The notes below the pieces were generated by a model that ran no database searches, was not told where the DNA came from, and saw only the letters and a program-made list of their open reading frames with translations. Positions 1 to 9,286 of a stretch of DNA of 37,393 nt are shown one piece after another. Each line of letters opens with the position of its first letter. Position 1 is the stretch's first letter. Origin of the DNA: Candidatus Omnitrophota bacterium (GTDB lineage: Bacteria > Omnitrophota > Gorgyraeia > JABMRN01 > RBG-13-46-9); contig JAUWBJ010000006.1 of the NCBI GenBank assembly GCA_030605095.1, positions 1 to 37,393 of the forward strand, given 5' to 3'. Made by a program: the position numbers and the translations under genes.

Positions 1-1377
1 GATTTATGCAAGGGGCCCCATGTTGCGAGGACAGGCGAGATTAAAGTTTTCAAGCTTCTTTCGGTAGCGGGGGCTTACTGGCGGGGGATTGAGACCAATC
101 CCATGCTACAGAGGATTTACGGAACCGCCTTTGAAAAGAAAGAAGGCCTTGACAGGTTTCTTAAGCTGAGGGAAGAGGCGAGAAAAAGAGACCACCGCGT
201 TCTGGGAAAGAAATTGGACATGTTCAGCTTTAATGCCGAAATGGGTGCGGGACTTGTTTTGTATCATCCAAAAGGAGCACTTTTTAGAACCATTATCGAA
301 GATTATATAAGAGGGGAGCATTTAAAGCGGGGTTACGAATTAGTTATAAGCCCGCATATTTTAAAGAGTGACATATGGATTCAATCAGGGCACTACGATT
401 ACTACAAAGAGAATATGTATATCTTCCAAATAGAAGGCAAGGAGTTTGCGGTAAGGCCGATGAATTGCCCCGGCCATATCCTGGTTTATAAATCACAGAA
501 GAGAAGTTATAGAGATTTGCCCTTGAGATTTTTTGAACTCGGCAGCGTATATAGACACGAAAAGTCCGGGGTTTTACACGGCCTTTTGAGGGTAAGGGGA
601 TTTACGCAGGACGACGCGCATATATTTTGTTTAAAAGAGCAGGTAGAGGACGAAATCGCAAATGTCATAGATTTTGCCGGTGATACATTGAAGATTTTTG
701 GGTTCGCCGAATACAGCGTAGAATTAAGCACAAAGCCGAAGAAGCACATAGGCACTGACGAGGAATGGAAGGAGGCAACCGAGGCCCTGGAGAATACCCT
801 GAAGAAAAAGAAGATTCCTTACGAAATAAACGAAGGGGAAGGCGCTTTTTACGGCCCCAAGATAGACATAAAACTTAAAGACGCGCTGGGCCGCGAGTGG
901 CAATGCGCAACCATCCAGTGCGACTTTGCGCTTCCGGAAAGGTTTGCTCTTTCCTATGCCGACAAAGACGGGAAAAAGAAGCGACCCATAATGCTGCACA
1001 GGGTTATCCTCGGCAGTATCGAGAGATTCATAGGCGCGTTAATAGAGCATTATGGGGGAAACTTTCCGCTCTGGTTGGCCCCGGTTCAGATAGCCATTAT
1101 TCCAATTACAAAGAAGCAAAACGATTATGGCGAGAAACTTAAATCCCTTATGTCCCAAAGGAATTTAAGGGCTCTGATAGATACCCGCGACGAAAAGATG
1201 CAGAAGAAAATCCGGGAATACGAATTGGAAAAAATCCCGTATCTTGTCATCGTGGGAGAAAAAGAGGTAAAACAAAATAGCGTATCAATTCGCTCGAAAT
1301 CCAGAGGCAATATCGGCGAGATGCCGGTAGATGAATTTCTGGATATGATTGCCGAAGAAATAAGAAATAAAAAATAG
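1..1377 (+). CDS. thrS: Threonyl-tRNA synthetase, 5'-truncated by window start
   Basis: Frame 1 is open from base 1 (DLCKGPHVARTGEIK...) and continues through ORF 103-1377, with class II aaRS motifs (RPMNCPGHILVYKS, FELGSVYRHEKSGVLHGLLRVRGFTQDDAHIFC, HRVILGSIERFIGALIEHYGG). Confidence 0.97.
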   Translation, partial: DLCKGPHVARTGEIKVFKLLSVAGAYWRGIETNPMLQRIYGTAFEKKEGLDRFLKLREEARKRDHRVLGKKLDMFSFNAEMGAGLVLYHPKGALFRTIIEDYIRGEHLKRGYELVISPHILKSDIWIQSGHYDYYKENMYIFQIEGKEFAVRPMNCPGHILVYKSQKRSYRDLPLRFFELGSVYRHEKSGVLHGLLRVRGFTQDDAHIFCLKEQVEDEIANVIDFAGDTLKIFGFAEYSVELSTKPKKHIGTDEEWKEATEALENTLKKKKIPYEINEGEGAFYGPKIDIKLKDALGREWQCATIQCDFALPERFALSYADKDGKKKRPIMLHRVILGSIERFIGALIEHYGGNFPLWLAPVQIAIIPITKKQNDYGEKLKSLMSQRNLRALIDTRDEKMQKKIREYELEKIPYLVIVGEKEVKQNSVSIRSKSRGNIGEMPVDEFLDMIAEEIRNKK

Positions 1378-1395
1378 AAACAAAGGGGGTTATTT

Positions 1396-1905
1396 ACGAA
1401 AAAATTTATAAGAGTAAATAGAAGAATCAGAGCCGAAAACGTCCGCCTTATCGGCGAGGATGGAAAACAATTTGGTGTAGTGCATATCGGGGAGGCCTTG
1501 AGGGTAGCGGAAGAAGCAAGACTCGATTTGGTCGAAGTAGCGCCTAATGTAACTCCGCCTGTTTGCAAGATTATGGATTATCCGAAATTTAAGTACGAGC
1601 AGGAAAAAAAAGAAAGGCAGGCCAAGAAGAAACAGCACGTAACCCATCTTAAAGAATTAAAAATCGGGCCCAAGATTGCGGAACACGATTACCAGGTGAA
1701 GCTTCACCATCTCCAGCGGTTCTTGAAAAGAGGCGATAAAGTAAAAATTACTATGAGGTTTCGAGGAAGACAAATGCAGCATATAGACCTCGGCAGAAAT
1801 GTCTTGCAGAGATTAGTAAAGGATGCCACTGACATCGGCGAGGAAGAGCGTTCGCCTCAATTAGATGGCCGCGTGATGACGATGGTGTTTACGCCGAGAA
1901 AATAG
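1396..1905 (+). CDS. infC: Translation initiation factor IF-3; start codon non-canonical (ACG 1396 or AUA 1408 proposed)
   Basis: [26 protein letters not shown]...[30 protein letters not shown] is typical IF-3. The conserved N-terminus lies upstream of the ORF-track ATG (1480), with no ATG/GTG/TTG available. rpmI-rplT follow. Confidence 0.93.
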   Translation, partial: TKKFIRVNRRIRAENVRLIGEDGKQFGVVHIGEALRVAEEARLDLVEVAPNVTPPVCKIMDYPKFKYEQEKKERQAKKKQHVTHLKELKIGPKIAEHDYQVKLHHLQRFLKRGDKVKITMRFRGRQMQHIDLGRNVLQRLVKDATDIGEEERSPQLDGRVMTMVFTPRK

Positions 1906-1916
1906 GAGCCACAAAA

Positions 1917-2114
1917 ATGCCTAAATTAAAGACCAGAAAAGCGCTCGCGAAGCGTGTTAAATTTACCAAGAAAGGTAAAATTAAAAGGTCCAGGTCTTTC
2001 AGAAGACATATATTGACGAAAAAGACAGGAAAGAGAAAAAGAGCTTTAAGAAAAGCCTCTCTTGTATCAAAATCACAAGTAAAGATGATTAAAAGACTCA
2101 TGCCTTATGGTTAG
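1917..2114 (+). CDS. rpmI: Ribosomal protein bL35
   Basis: [42 protein letters not shown]; infC-rpmI-rplT order. Confidence 0.96.
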   Translation: MPKLKTRKALAKRVKFTKKGKIKRSRSFRRHILTKKTGKRKRALRKASLVSKSQVKMIKRLMPYG

Positions 2115-2127
2115 GGGGGAAGGATAA

Positions 2128-2481
2128 ATGACGAGGGTAAAATTCTCGGTTGCATCAAAAAGAAGAAGAAAGAAGGTCTTAAAAAAAGCCAAGGGCCAGT
2201 ATGGCGCAAGGTCTAAACTTTATCGGACGGCAAAGGAATCTGTCCAGAAAGGTATGTATTACAGCTACAGGGATAGAAAGCAGAAAAAGCGGCTTTTCAG
2301 GAATCTCTGGATTGCCAGAATCAATGCGGCATGCAGGGGGGAAGGCCTTTCTTACAGTAAATTCTTGAAAGGTTTAAAAAAGGCCAAAGTCGCGTTGAAT
2401 AGAAAAATCCTTGCGGACATGGCTGTAAACGATAATAAGGCATTTGGTAAGCTCGTGGAACTCGCTAAGGCGAATATATAA
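2128..2481 (+). CDS. rplT: Ribosomal protein bL20
   Basis: [55 protein letters not shown]...; operon context. Confidence 0.97.
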   Translation: MTRVKFSVASKRRRKKVLKKAKGQYGARSKLYRTAKESVQKGMYYSYRDRKQKKRLFRNLWIARINAACRGEGLSYSKFLKGLKKAKVALNRKILADMAVNDNKAFGKLVELAKANI

Positions 2482-2501
2482 TTGACACGGTGTAAAAAAT
2501 T

Positions 2502-3851
2502 ATGTTAAGAAGGCTAAATCCACCGCAGATTGTTGTAGTCAGCTTTCTCGTTGCTATATTTATAGGTACGGTACTCTTAAGTATGCCGTTCGCCACCCAG
2601 AGCGGAAAAAGGGCGCCTCTGGTTGACAGCCTTTTTACCGCTACAAGCGCAACCTGCGTGACAGGGCTTATAGTCAGGGACACGGGAACATATTTTTCAG
2701 GATTCGGGAAAGCCGTGATACTTATTTTGCTACAGATGGGTGGGCTCGGCATAATGACATTTTCAACGCTTTTTGCCATTCTTCTGGGGAGGAAACTGAC
2801 AATAAAGCACGACCTTGTCATACAGAGGACGATGGCGGCGAATAAAGTACAAAATTTAGCGACGCTCATAAAATACATTCTTTTTATCACGCTCGGGATA
2901 GAGTTTTTAGGCGCGACCTGCCTTGCCCTGCGCTGGGCGAGGGTTATGGATTGGTCGTTTGGGAAGATTCTTGCGAATTCCGTATTTCACGCCATCAGCG
3001 CCTTTTGTAATGCGGGATTTTCTCTGTTTTCTACGAGCTTCCGCTCATTTTTAGGAGACCCATATATAAATTTGATAATGATTTTTCTCATAATAATCGG
3101 CGGTATCGGTTTTGTCGTTATTTTAGAACTACCCCGTTTTTTAAGGAGAAAACCCCGTTATCATATCAGCATTCAAGCCAAAGTCGCCTTGACGATATCA
3201 GTAACTCTAATTTTTATAGGGGCCATACTCTTTTTCCTCGTTGAGAAAAATAATGTGATGACAGGCCTTTCCGTAAAAGAGAAGGTATTGGGCTCATTTT
3301 TTCAATCGGTTACCACAAGGACGGCAGGGTTTAGCACATTTAATATAGGCACTCTTGCGACGCCTACGCTATGCTTTTTTGCGGTTCTTATGTTTATCGG
3401 CGCTTCACCCGGCTCGACAGGAGGCGGCATTAAAACGTGTACATTCGGCGTGCTTTTGGCAACGCTTTTTTCAATGTCGAAGAATAAAGACAGGGTATCT
3501 CTCTTTAAACGCACAATCCCGAAAGAGGTTATACGCAAGTCCCTCGTCGTCGTGTTCCTGGCATTGGCGTGGATTTTTGTTGCGGTATTTTTGCTGGCGC
3601 TCGTTGAGTACAGAAAAGCTGCGATTCTGGACAATTTCTTTTTACGGGTGCTATTTGAGGTAATATCAGCCTTCGGAACAGTCGGCCTCTCGACGGGGAT
3701 TACGCCTACATTGAGCGCGGCGGGAAAGCTTATTATAATATTTACGATGTTTGCAGGGAGGATAGGCCCTTTGACTCTGGCGCTGGCTGTGGCGCTTCAG
3801 GGCGGTAAAGTCATCTACACCTATCCCGAAGAGAAGATTATGATTGGTTGA
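2502..3851 (+). CDS. trkH: TrkH/KtrB-family potassium uptake channel subunit
   Basis: Multi-pass membrane protein with selectivity-filter-like segments (TATSATCVTGLIVRDTG, SAFCNAGFSLF, TRTAGFSTFN, SAFGTVGLSTG). Confidence 0.92.
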   Translation: MLRRLNPPQIVVVSFLVAIFIGTVLLSMPFATQSGKRAPLVDSLFTATSATCVTGLIVRDTGTYFSGFGKAVILILLQMGGLGIMTFSTLFAILLGRKLTIKHDLVIQRTMAANKVQNLATLIKYILFITLGIEFLGATCLALRWARVMDWSFGKILANSVFHAISAFCNAGFSLFSTSFRSFLGDPYINLIMIFLIIIGGIGFVVILELPRFLRRKPRYHISIQAKVALTISVTLIFIGAILFFLVEKNNVMTGLSVKEKVLGSFFQSVTTRTAGFSTFNIGTLATPTLCFFAVLMFIGASPGSTGGGIKTCTFGVLLATLFSMSKNKDRVSLFKRTIPKEVIRKSLVVVFLALAWIFVAVFLLALVEYRKAAILDNFFLRVLFEVISAFGTVGLSTGITPTLSAAGKLIIIFTMFAGRIGPLTLALAVALQGGKVIYTYPEEKIMIG

Positions 3852-3876
3852 TTGTCTGGTAAAAAGGGAGGAAAAA

Positions 3877-4557
3877 ATGAGGCAATTCGCTGTTATAGGT
3901 TTAGGCAGGTTTGGTTTAAGTGTCGCAAGGACGCTTGCCGAAAAAGGATACCAGGTTCTGGCTATAGACATAAAGGAGCCTATAACCCAGGATATTTCAG
4001 ATGAGGTAACGCAGGCCGTATGTCTCGATGCCACTGACGAGAAGGCACTGAGGGGTGTCGGTATAGAAAATGTGGATGTCGCTATCATCGGCGTAGGAAC
4101 AAATCTGGAAGCGAGTATTTTGATTACGCTTAACCTGAAGGAGATCGGCGTTAAAGAGGTTGTGTGCAAAGCCGTCAACAAGGACCATAAAAAAGCGCTG
4201 GAGAAAATCGGTGCGACAAAAGTTATTCAACCCGAAAAGGAAATGGGTGTAAGGGTAGCAAACAGCCTCGTTTCCAGTAGCGTTATCGAGCACATAGAGC
4301 TTTCCGATGAGTCGAGCATAGTGGAACTGATTGCCCCGAAAGAATTTATCGGCAAATCCCTAAGAGAAGTGGACGTTCGCGCCAAATTCGGGGTAACCGT
4401 AATCGCGGTAAAAAGAAAGATTCCCTCTGCGTCCAAGGGGAAAGAAGAGGAAATTGTGAATGTTTCTCCCCAGGCGGAAGATATTATAAAAAAAGGGGAT
4501 ATTCTCGTCGTATTGGGCCCGAATGAAAATATAGATAAGCTCAAAAAAAAGCACTAA
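3877..4557 (+). CDS. trkA: TrkA/KtrA-family RCK regulatory subunit (start at 3877 rather than ORF-track 3844)
   Basis: MRQFAVIGLGRFGLSVARTLAEKGYQVLAIDI Rossmann GxGxxG; SD AGGGAGG precedes ATG 3877; adjacent to trkH. Confidence 0.9.
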   Translation: MRQFAVIGLGRFGLSVARTLAEKGYQVLAIDIKEPITQDISDEVTQAVCLDATDEKALRGVGIENVDVAIIGVGTNLEASILITLNLKEIGVKEVVCKAVNKDHKKALEKIGATKVIQPEKEMGVRVANSLVSSSVIEHIELSDESSIVELIAPKEFIGKSLREVDVRAKFGVTVIAVKRKIPSASKGKEEEIVNVSPQAEDIIKKGDILVVLGPNENIDKLKKKH

Positions 4558-4564
4558 TAAACAA

Positions 4565-5575
4565 GTGGAAGAGAGCGTCAGAAATATAAGACAATCGTTT
4601 GAAGAAGATATTAAGAACGCAACTGATGCAGGGTTACTGGAAAGCATACGCGTCAAATATCTAGGCAGAAAAGGGCTTATCTCCGAATTAATGGGGCATC
4701 TTCCCTCACTCGATAAGGAAAAAAGGCCCCGGCTCGGCAGAGAGCTCAATCTTCTGAAGAGGCATATTCAAAGAGAACTTCAGAGGAAACAACAACTCCT
4801 TCCGTCCGGCCGCGAATTAGAAGGAGAAAAAATTGATATTACCATGCCGGGTATTCTGCCGGAGGAAGGGCACCTTCATGTTATTACGAAAACCCTAAAT
4901 GAAATAAATGACATATTCGTCTCTTTAGGGTTTCAGATAGCGGAAGGGCCGGAAATAGAAAAAGAGTTTTACAATTTTGAAGCGCTCAACATCCCGCTGG
5001 AACATCCATCAAGAGACGCTTTCGATACATTCTATATCACCGACGATATTCTTCTAAGAAGCCACACCTCGACCGTCCAGATAAGAATTATGGAAAAGAT
5101 AAAACCCCCCATTCAGGCAATTATGCCGGGTAGGGTCTACAGGCCTGACGCGGTTGACGCCTCACACTCATTTATGTTCCACCAGGTTGAAGGGCTAATG
5201 GTGGATAGGGGCATTAAATTTTCCGATTTGAAAGGTATTTTAAATCTTTTTACCAAGCGCATGTTCGGCGAAAAGACAAAGACGAGATTCAGGCCGAGTT
5301 TTTTCCCTTTTACGGAACCCTCCGCAGAAGTAGATATTTCCTGTATTATATGCAAGGGCAAAGGCTGCCGGGTATGTTCCCACACAGGGTGGCTGGAGAT
5401 TTTAGGCGCAGGCATGGTAAATCCGGTTATCTTCGAAGCGGTAGGATATTCTCCCCGGAAATACACAGGGCTCGCTTTTGGAATGGGCGTTGAACGAATC
5501 GCCATGCTTAAATACGGCATAGATGATATACGGCTCTTTTTCGAGAACGACATAAGGTTTTTAAAACAGTTCTGA
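4565..5575 (+). CDS. pheS: Phenylalanyl-tRNA synthetase alpha subunit (GTG start)
   Basis: LGRKGLISELM, HPSRDAFDTFYI, SHTSTVQIR, GWLEILGAGMVNP, GLAFGMGVERIAMLKYGIDDIR. Confidence 0.96.
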   Translation: MEESVRNIRQSFEEDIKNATDAGLLESIRVKYLGRKGLISELMGHLPSLDKEKRPRLGRELNLLKRHIQRELQRKQQLLPSGRELEGEKIDITMPGILPEEGHLHVITKTLNEINDIFVSLGFQIAEGPEIEKEFYNFEALNIPLEHPSRDAFDTFYITDDILLRSHTSTVQIRIMEKIKPPIQAIMPGRVYRPDAVDASHSFMFHQVEGLMVDRGIKFSDLKGILNLFTKRMFGEKTKTRFRPSFFPFTEPSAEVDISCIICKGKGCRVCSHTGWLEILGAGMVNPVIFEAVGYSPRKYTGLAFGMGVERIAMLKYGIDDIRLFFENDIRFLKQF

Positions 5576-7647
5576 TGAAGGTATCATATAACTGGCTAAA
5601 AGAGTATGTTGACGTAAGGATAGATCCGAAGAAGCTCGCTTATTTTCTTACAATGGCCGGTATTAATGTCACATCTTGCAGAAATGTAGGCGGCGACTAT
5701 ATATTCGAATTCGAAATAACGGCAAACCGGCCGGACTGCTTAGGTATTATCGGCATAGCGAGAGAAGTAGCTTGTATTCTGGGAAAAAAGCTTAAGCCCC
5801 CGAAAGAACTCCAGAAAAATCCACAGCCCCCGCCTACGCCAAGGCTTCGGCGGGCAGGCGCCGCCCGGAGCCGCGAACCATCTTTAGATATCGAGCTGGA
5901 AGATCCTGAACTCTGTTTCCGTTATACGGCGAGAATCATAAGAAATGTCGAAGTAAGGCCTTCCCCGGATTGGCTAAAAGAGAAAATTATATCCGTTGGC
6001 TTGAGGCCTGTTAATAATATCGTTGATATAACGAATTTTGTCCTTTTCGAAACAGGCCAGCCGATGCATGCTTTTGACCTCGATAAGATAAAGGGAAGCA
6101 TCTCTGTAAGGCGTGGGATAAAAGGCGAAAAGATTATAACTATCGATAATGTGCCGAGGACATGCAACCCGGATATGCTTGTTATAGCGGACGCGAGCGG
6201 CCCCATTGCGATAGGAGGCGTTATGGGCGGGCTAAAGGCAGAGGTCAATAATATGACGAAAAACATCCTTTTGGAAAGCGCTTTTTTCAATCCCATTTCA
6301 ATAAGAAGGACATCGCGCGCTTTAGGCCTGTCTTCGGAGTCCAGCTACAGATTTGAAAGAAGAATTAACAATGACATGGTTGCCAAAGCTTCAAATAGAG
6401 GAGCTTGTTTGATAGAGACAATTGCCGAAGGGGAAATAGGGCCGCTTATAGATATTGGAAAGAAGGCCATCTATTCAAAAACCATAAATTTCGATTTAGG
6501 AAAGGCAAATAAAATCCTTGGCGTATGTATAGCGAAAGGCGAAGCTGCTAAAATTCTAAAAACCCTGGGCTTCTCCGTGAAGGCTCAAAGAACCTCTATG
6601 AAAGTTACGGTTCCGGGTTTCCGGGGAGACGTTAAAAACGATATAGACTTAACCGAAGAGCTGGCTCGTATATATGGGTATGAAAAAATACCGCTTACCA
6701 TTCCGCGTATTACGGGTAATATCAGAATAAAGGATTTTACGAGCCTCCTGGAAGAGAAAATGAGCCAGGCGCTTACGAGACTCGGTTTGAATGAAATAAT
6801 AACATACGGCCTTATAAGTAAAAATAGCATAAAGGGGCTTGGTATTCGGGAAGACGAAATCGTTGTTATTAAAAACCCGTTAAGCATAGGCCAGGAGATA
6901 ATGAGGCCGACACTGTTACCGGGATGCTTAAACGTTATTTCTTATAACTTTAATAGAAAAGCAAGACATCTTTCGCTTTTTGAGATGGGAAAAGTCTATA
7001 AAGAAAAAAAGAATTCATACATTGAAGAACCTGTTTTATCTATCGGTCTCGCCGGGATAAGGCGGGAAAACTGGAAAAACCAGATGCAGGAATTCACCTT
7101 TTTCGACATAAAAGGCGTATTCGAAAAATTGCTGGAAGAAATCGGCATTACCCATATTGTATTTAAGAAAAGCGAAATAGGGGGATTCAATAAAGATATC
7201 GTTTCAACCGTAGAGAATCGCGGAAGGGTTATTGCCTGTTTTGGCGAGGTCGACAAAAAAATTTGTGAAAGGTTTGATATAGAAAAAAAAGTATTTTACG
7301 GGGAACTTTATATCGGAAACCTCCTCGAGAGAGTAAAATTAGACAAGAGATATACCCCAATCAGCCGTTATCCGTCTATAAGGCGGGATATTTCTGTTAT
7401 ATTAGATAAAAACGTAGCCTCATCCGAGGTTACGAATATCATAAAAGAAATCGGCAAAACACTTGTAAAGGAAGTTTCTCTTGTAGATTACTATAAAGGA
7501 AAGCAGATACCCGAAGGGAAGCGCGGCCTTCTTTATAGAATCGAATTCCGAAGCGACGAAAAAACCTTAAAAGACGCCGAAGTCAACTGCCTCCATTCCG
7601 AAATCAAAAAAGCCCTTTCCGAAAAACTCAATATCTCTTTCCGTTAA
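5575..7647 (+). CDS. pheT: Phenylalanyl-tRNA synthetase beta subunit; short form apparently lacking the N-terminal tRNA-binding OB domain
   Basis: MKVSYNWLKEYVD...ANRPDCLGIIGIAREVA... B3/B4, B5 and C-terminal FDX-ACB-like region (RYPSIRRDISVILD). TGATG overlap with pheS. Confidence 0.95.
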   Translation: MKVSYNWLKEYVDVRIDPKKLAYFLTMAGINVTSCRNVGGDYIFEFEITANRPDCLGIIGIAREVACILGKKLKPPKELQKNPQPPPTPRLRRAGAARSREPSLDIELEDPELCFRYTARIIRNVEVRPSPDWLKEKIISVGLRPVNNIVDITNFVLFETGQPMHAFDLDKIKGSISVRRGIKGEKIITIDNVPRTCNPDMLVIADASGPIAIGGVMGGLKAEVNNMTKNILLESAFFNPISIRRTSRALGLSSESSYRFERRINNDMVAKASNRGACLIETIAEGEIGPLIDIGKKAIYSKTINFDLGKANKILGVCIAKGEAAKILKTLGFSVKAQRTSMKVTVPGFRGDVKNDIDLTEELARIYGYEKIPLTIPRITGNIRIKDFTSLLEEKMSQALTRLGLNEIITYGLISKNSIKGLGIREDEIVVIKNPLSIGQEIMRPTLLPGCLNVISYNFNRKARHLSLFEMGKVYKEKKNSYIEEPVLSIGLAGIRRENWKNQMQEFTFFDIKGVFEKLLEEIGITHIVFKKSEIGGFNKDIVSTVENRGRVIACFGEVDKKICERFDIEKKVFYGELYIGNLLERVKLDKRYTPISRYPSIRRDISVILDKNVASSEVTNIIKEIGKTLVKEVSLVDYYKGKQIPEGKRGLLYRIEFRSDEKTLKDAEVNCLHSEIKKALSEKLNISFR
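5827..5880 (+). repeat. GC-rich palindromic repeat inserted in-frame within pheT
   Basis: cgcctacgccaaggcttcggcgggcaggcg (5831-5860) forms a hairpin (CGCCT.CGCC...GGCG..AGGCG). It is GC-rich against AT-richer surroundings and encodes low-complexity PPPTPRLRRAGAARSREP. Confidence 0.7.
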
Positions 7648-7658
7648 ACCCCACACTG

Positions 7659-7860
7659 TTATTTTGTTGATTTAATACCGCAGAGGAGTACAATATACCT
7701 ATATATAGGTAAGGGAAAATACCCTGCCGTTCTCGTGAACCCCTGCCCATGCACGCATGGACAGGGTGAAACGGGGTGGTAAAGCTTGATTCAACAAAAT
7801 AAACATTGGGAGCCGAACTCTCTTATATCTGTGGATATAGGAGGATGGCACCCACCTTTA
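7659..7860 (+). ncRNA. Structured intergenic RNA candidate (possible 6S RNA) between pheT and rarA
   Basis: 12-bp complementary ends TTATTTTGTTGA (7659-7670)/TCAACAAAATAA (7791-7802) enclose nested stems (CCCTG.CCATGC/GCATGG.CAGGG; TACC..CCGTT/AACGG..GGTA). A second hairpin GGGAGCC...GGCACCC follows (7808-7853). rarA synteny suggests 6S; not verified by covariance model. Confidence 0.45.
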
Positions 7861-7937
7861 CAAAAAAGGACCTAAGTTTTTCCACTCTAACACGGCTCAG
7901 GCAGGGTTTTTTAATGAGCGAAACGAGGGATCCCATT

Positions 7938-9257
7938 ATGCCGAAGGACCTTTTTGAGAAAAAAGCTATAAGGACAAAAAAGGCAGAACCGCTCGCCGTA
8001 AGAATGAGGCCGAGAAATTTGGGCGAATTCGCAGGCCAGGGGCACATTTTGGGTGAAGGTAAACTCTTAAAGCGCGCCATAGAGGCCGACAGAATTACCT
8101 CTCTTATCTTTTATGGCCCGCCGGGCTCAGGCAAAACCGCATTAGGATACGTTATATCAATCGTAACGAAGTCCTTCTTTGAAAGTATAAATGCTACTTC
8201 AAGCAACGTAAACGAAATGCGAAACATCATTATGAGGGCCAAAAAGCGGCTTGAACTCGAGGAAAGAAAGAGCATACTTTTTATCGACGAAATTCATAGA
8301 TTCAATAAAGCGCAGCAGGATGTCCTTATGCCGGATGTCGAGAAGGGAAACCCTGTGCTTATAGGCACAACTACGCATAACCCTTTTTTCTCGATAAATT
8401 CAGCGCTTCTTTCCCGCTCGCAGATTTTTGAGTTTAAGCCGCTAAGAAATGAGGAAATCATTACGATTCTCGAGAACGCATTAAAGGATAAGATGAGGGG
8501 ATTCGGGAAGGTAAAAATAAATATGGATAAAAAAGCGCTTCTTTTCCTTGCCAAGGCCTCTGACGGCGATGCCAGGCGCGCATTGTCGGCATTGGAAGTA
8601 GGTGTTTTGACGACAAAAGCCGACAGACAGAAAACAATCAATTTTACATTAGAAACGGCATCCGAATCAATTCAACGAAAAGCCATTGTTTACGATAAAG
8701 ACGAGGACGCTCATTACGATACAGTAAGCGCCTTTATTAAGAGTATGCGCGGTTCTGACCCCGACGCGGCGCTTTATTGGCTTGCGAAAATGCTTGTAGC
8801 AGGAGAAGACCCGCGTTTTATTGTGCGGAGAATCGTTATTTGCGCGGCGGAGGACGTCGGCAATGCCGACCCTCAGGCCATTGTTGTTGCCAATGCCGCC
8901 TTACAAATATCAGAATTTGTCGGGCTGCCGGAAGCACGTATCCCGCTTGCGCAGGCAGCCGTCTACATAGCGTGTGCCCCTAAATCAAACGCCGCATATA
9001 TGGGCATTTCACGCGCGATGGATGATGCGGAAAAAGAAAGGACTCAAGGTATCCCGGCTCACTTGAAAGATGCCTCTTATTCCGGTGCAGAAAAACTCGG
9101 CCGCGGCGTAGGATATAAATACGCCCATGATTTCGAAGGCCACTATGTTAAGCAGGATTACATACATGAGAAAAAGAAATATTACATACCTCAAGCGATT
9201 GGCTATGAGAAGAAGATAAAAGAGTGGCTCGAACAACTTGACAAGATGCCCCAGTAA
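7938..9257 (+). CDS. rarA: RarA/MgsA-family AAA+ ATPase (replication-associated recombination protein); likely start 7938 or 7914
   Basis: PLAVRMRPRNLGEFAGQGHILGEGKLL, Walker A GPPGSGKT, Walker B LFIDEIHRFNKAQQD, conserved C-terminal AAMGI-like region. The N-terminal extension in the ORF track overlaps the RNA candidate and is unlikely. Confidence 0.93.
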   Translation: MPKDLFEKKAIRTKKAEPLAVRMRPRNLGEFAGQGHILGEGKLLKRAIEADRITSLIFYGPPGSGKTALGYVISIVTKSFFESINATSSNVNEMRNIIMRAKKRLELEERKSILFIDEIHRFNKAQQDVLMPDVEKGNPVLIGTTTHNPFFSINSALLSRSQIFEFKPLRNEEIITILENALKDKMRGFGKVKINMDKKALLFLAKASDGDARRALSALEVGVLTTKADRQKTINFTLETASESIQRKAIVYDKDEDAHYDTVSAFIKSMRGSDPDAALYWLAKMLVAGEDPRFIVRRIVICAAEDVGNADPQAIVVANAALQISEFVGLPEARIPLAQAAVYIACAPKSNAAYMGISRAMDDAEKERTQGIPAHLKDASYSGAEKLGRGVGYKYAHDFEGHYVKQDYIHEKKKYYIPQAIGYEKKIKEWLEQLDKMPQ

Positions 9258-9286
9258 ATAATATAATAAGGCGAAGGATAATAAAG

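Noticed and set aside
1125-1568. 147-aa minus-strand ORF over thrS/infC
   Set aside because: Antisense to well-recognised genes; no family resemblance. The same reasoning applies to the other minus-strand ORFs in 1-22.6 kb.
3844-3876. N-terminal extension of TrkA (MVDCLVKREEK)
   Set aside because: The SD and Rossmann start (MRQFAVIGLGRFG) indicate initiation at 3877.
7806-7937. N-terminal extension of the RarA ORF
   Set aside because: MGAELSYICGYRRMAPTFTKK... is not RarA-like and lies in the structured RNA region. ATG 7938 (or 7914) fits family starts better.
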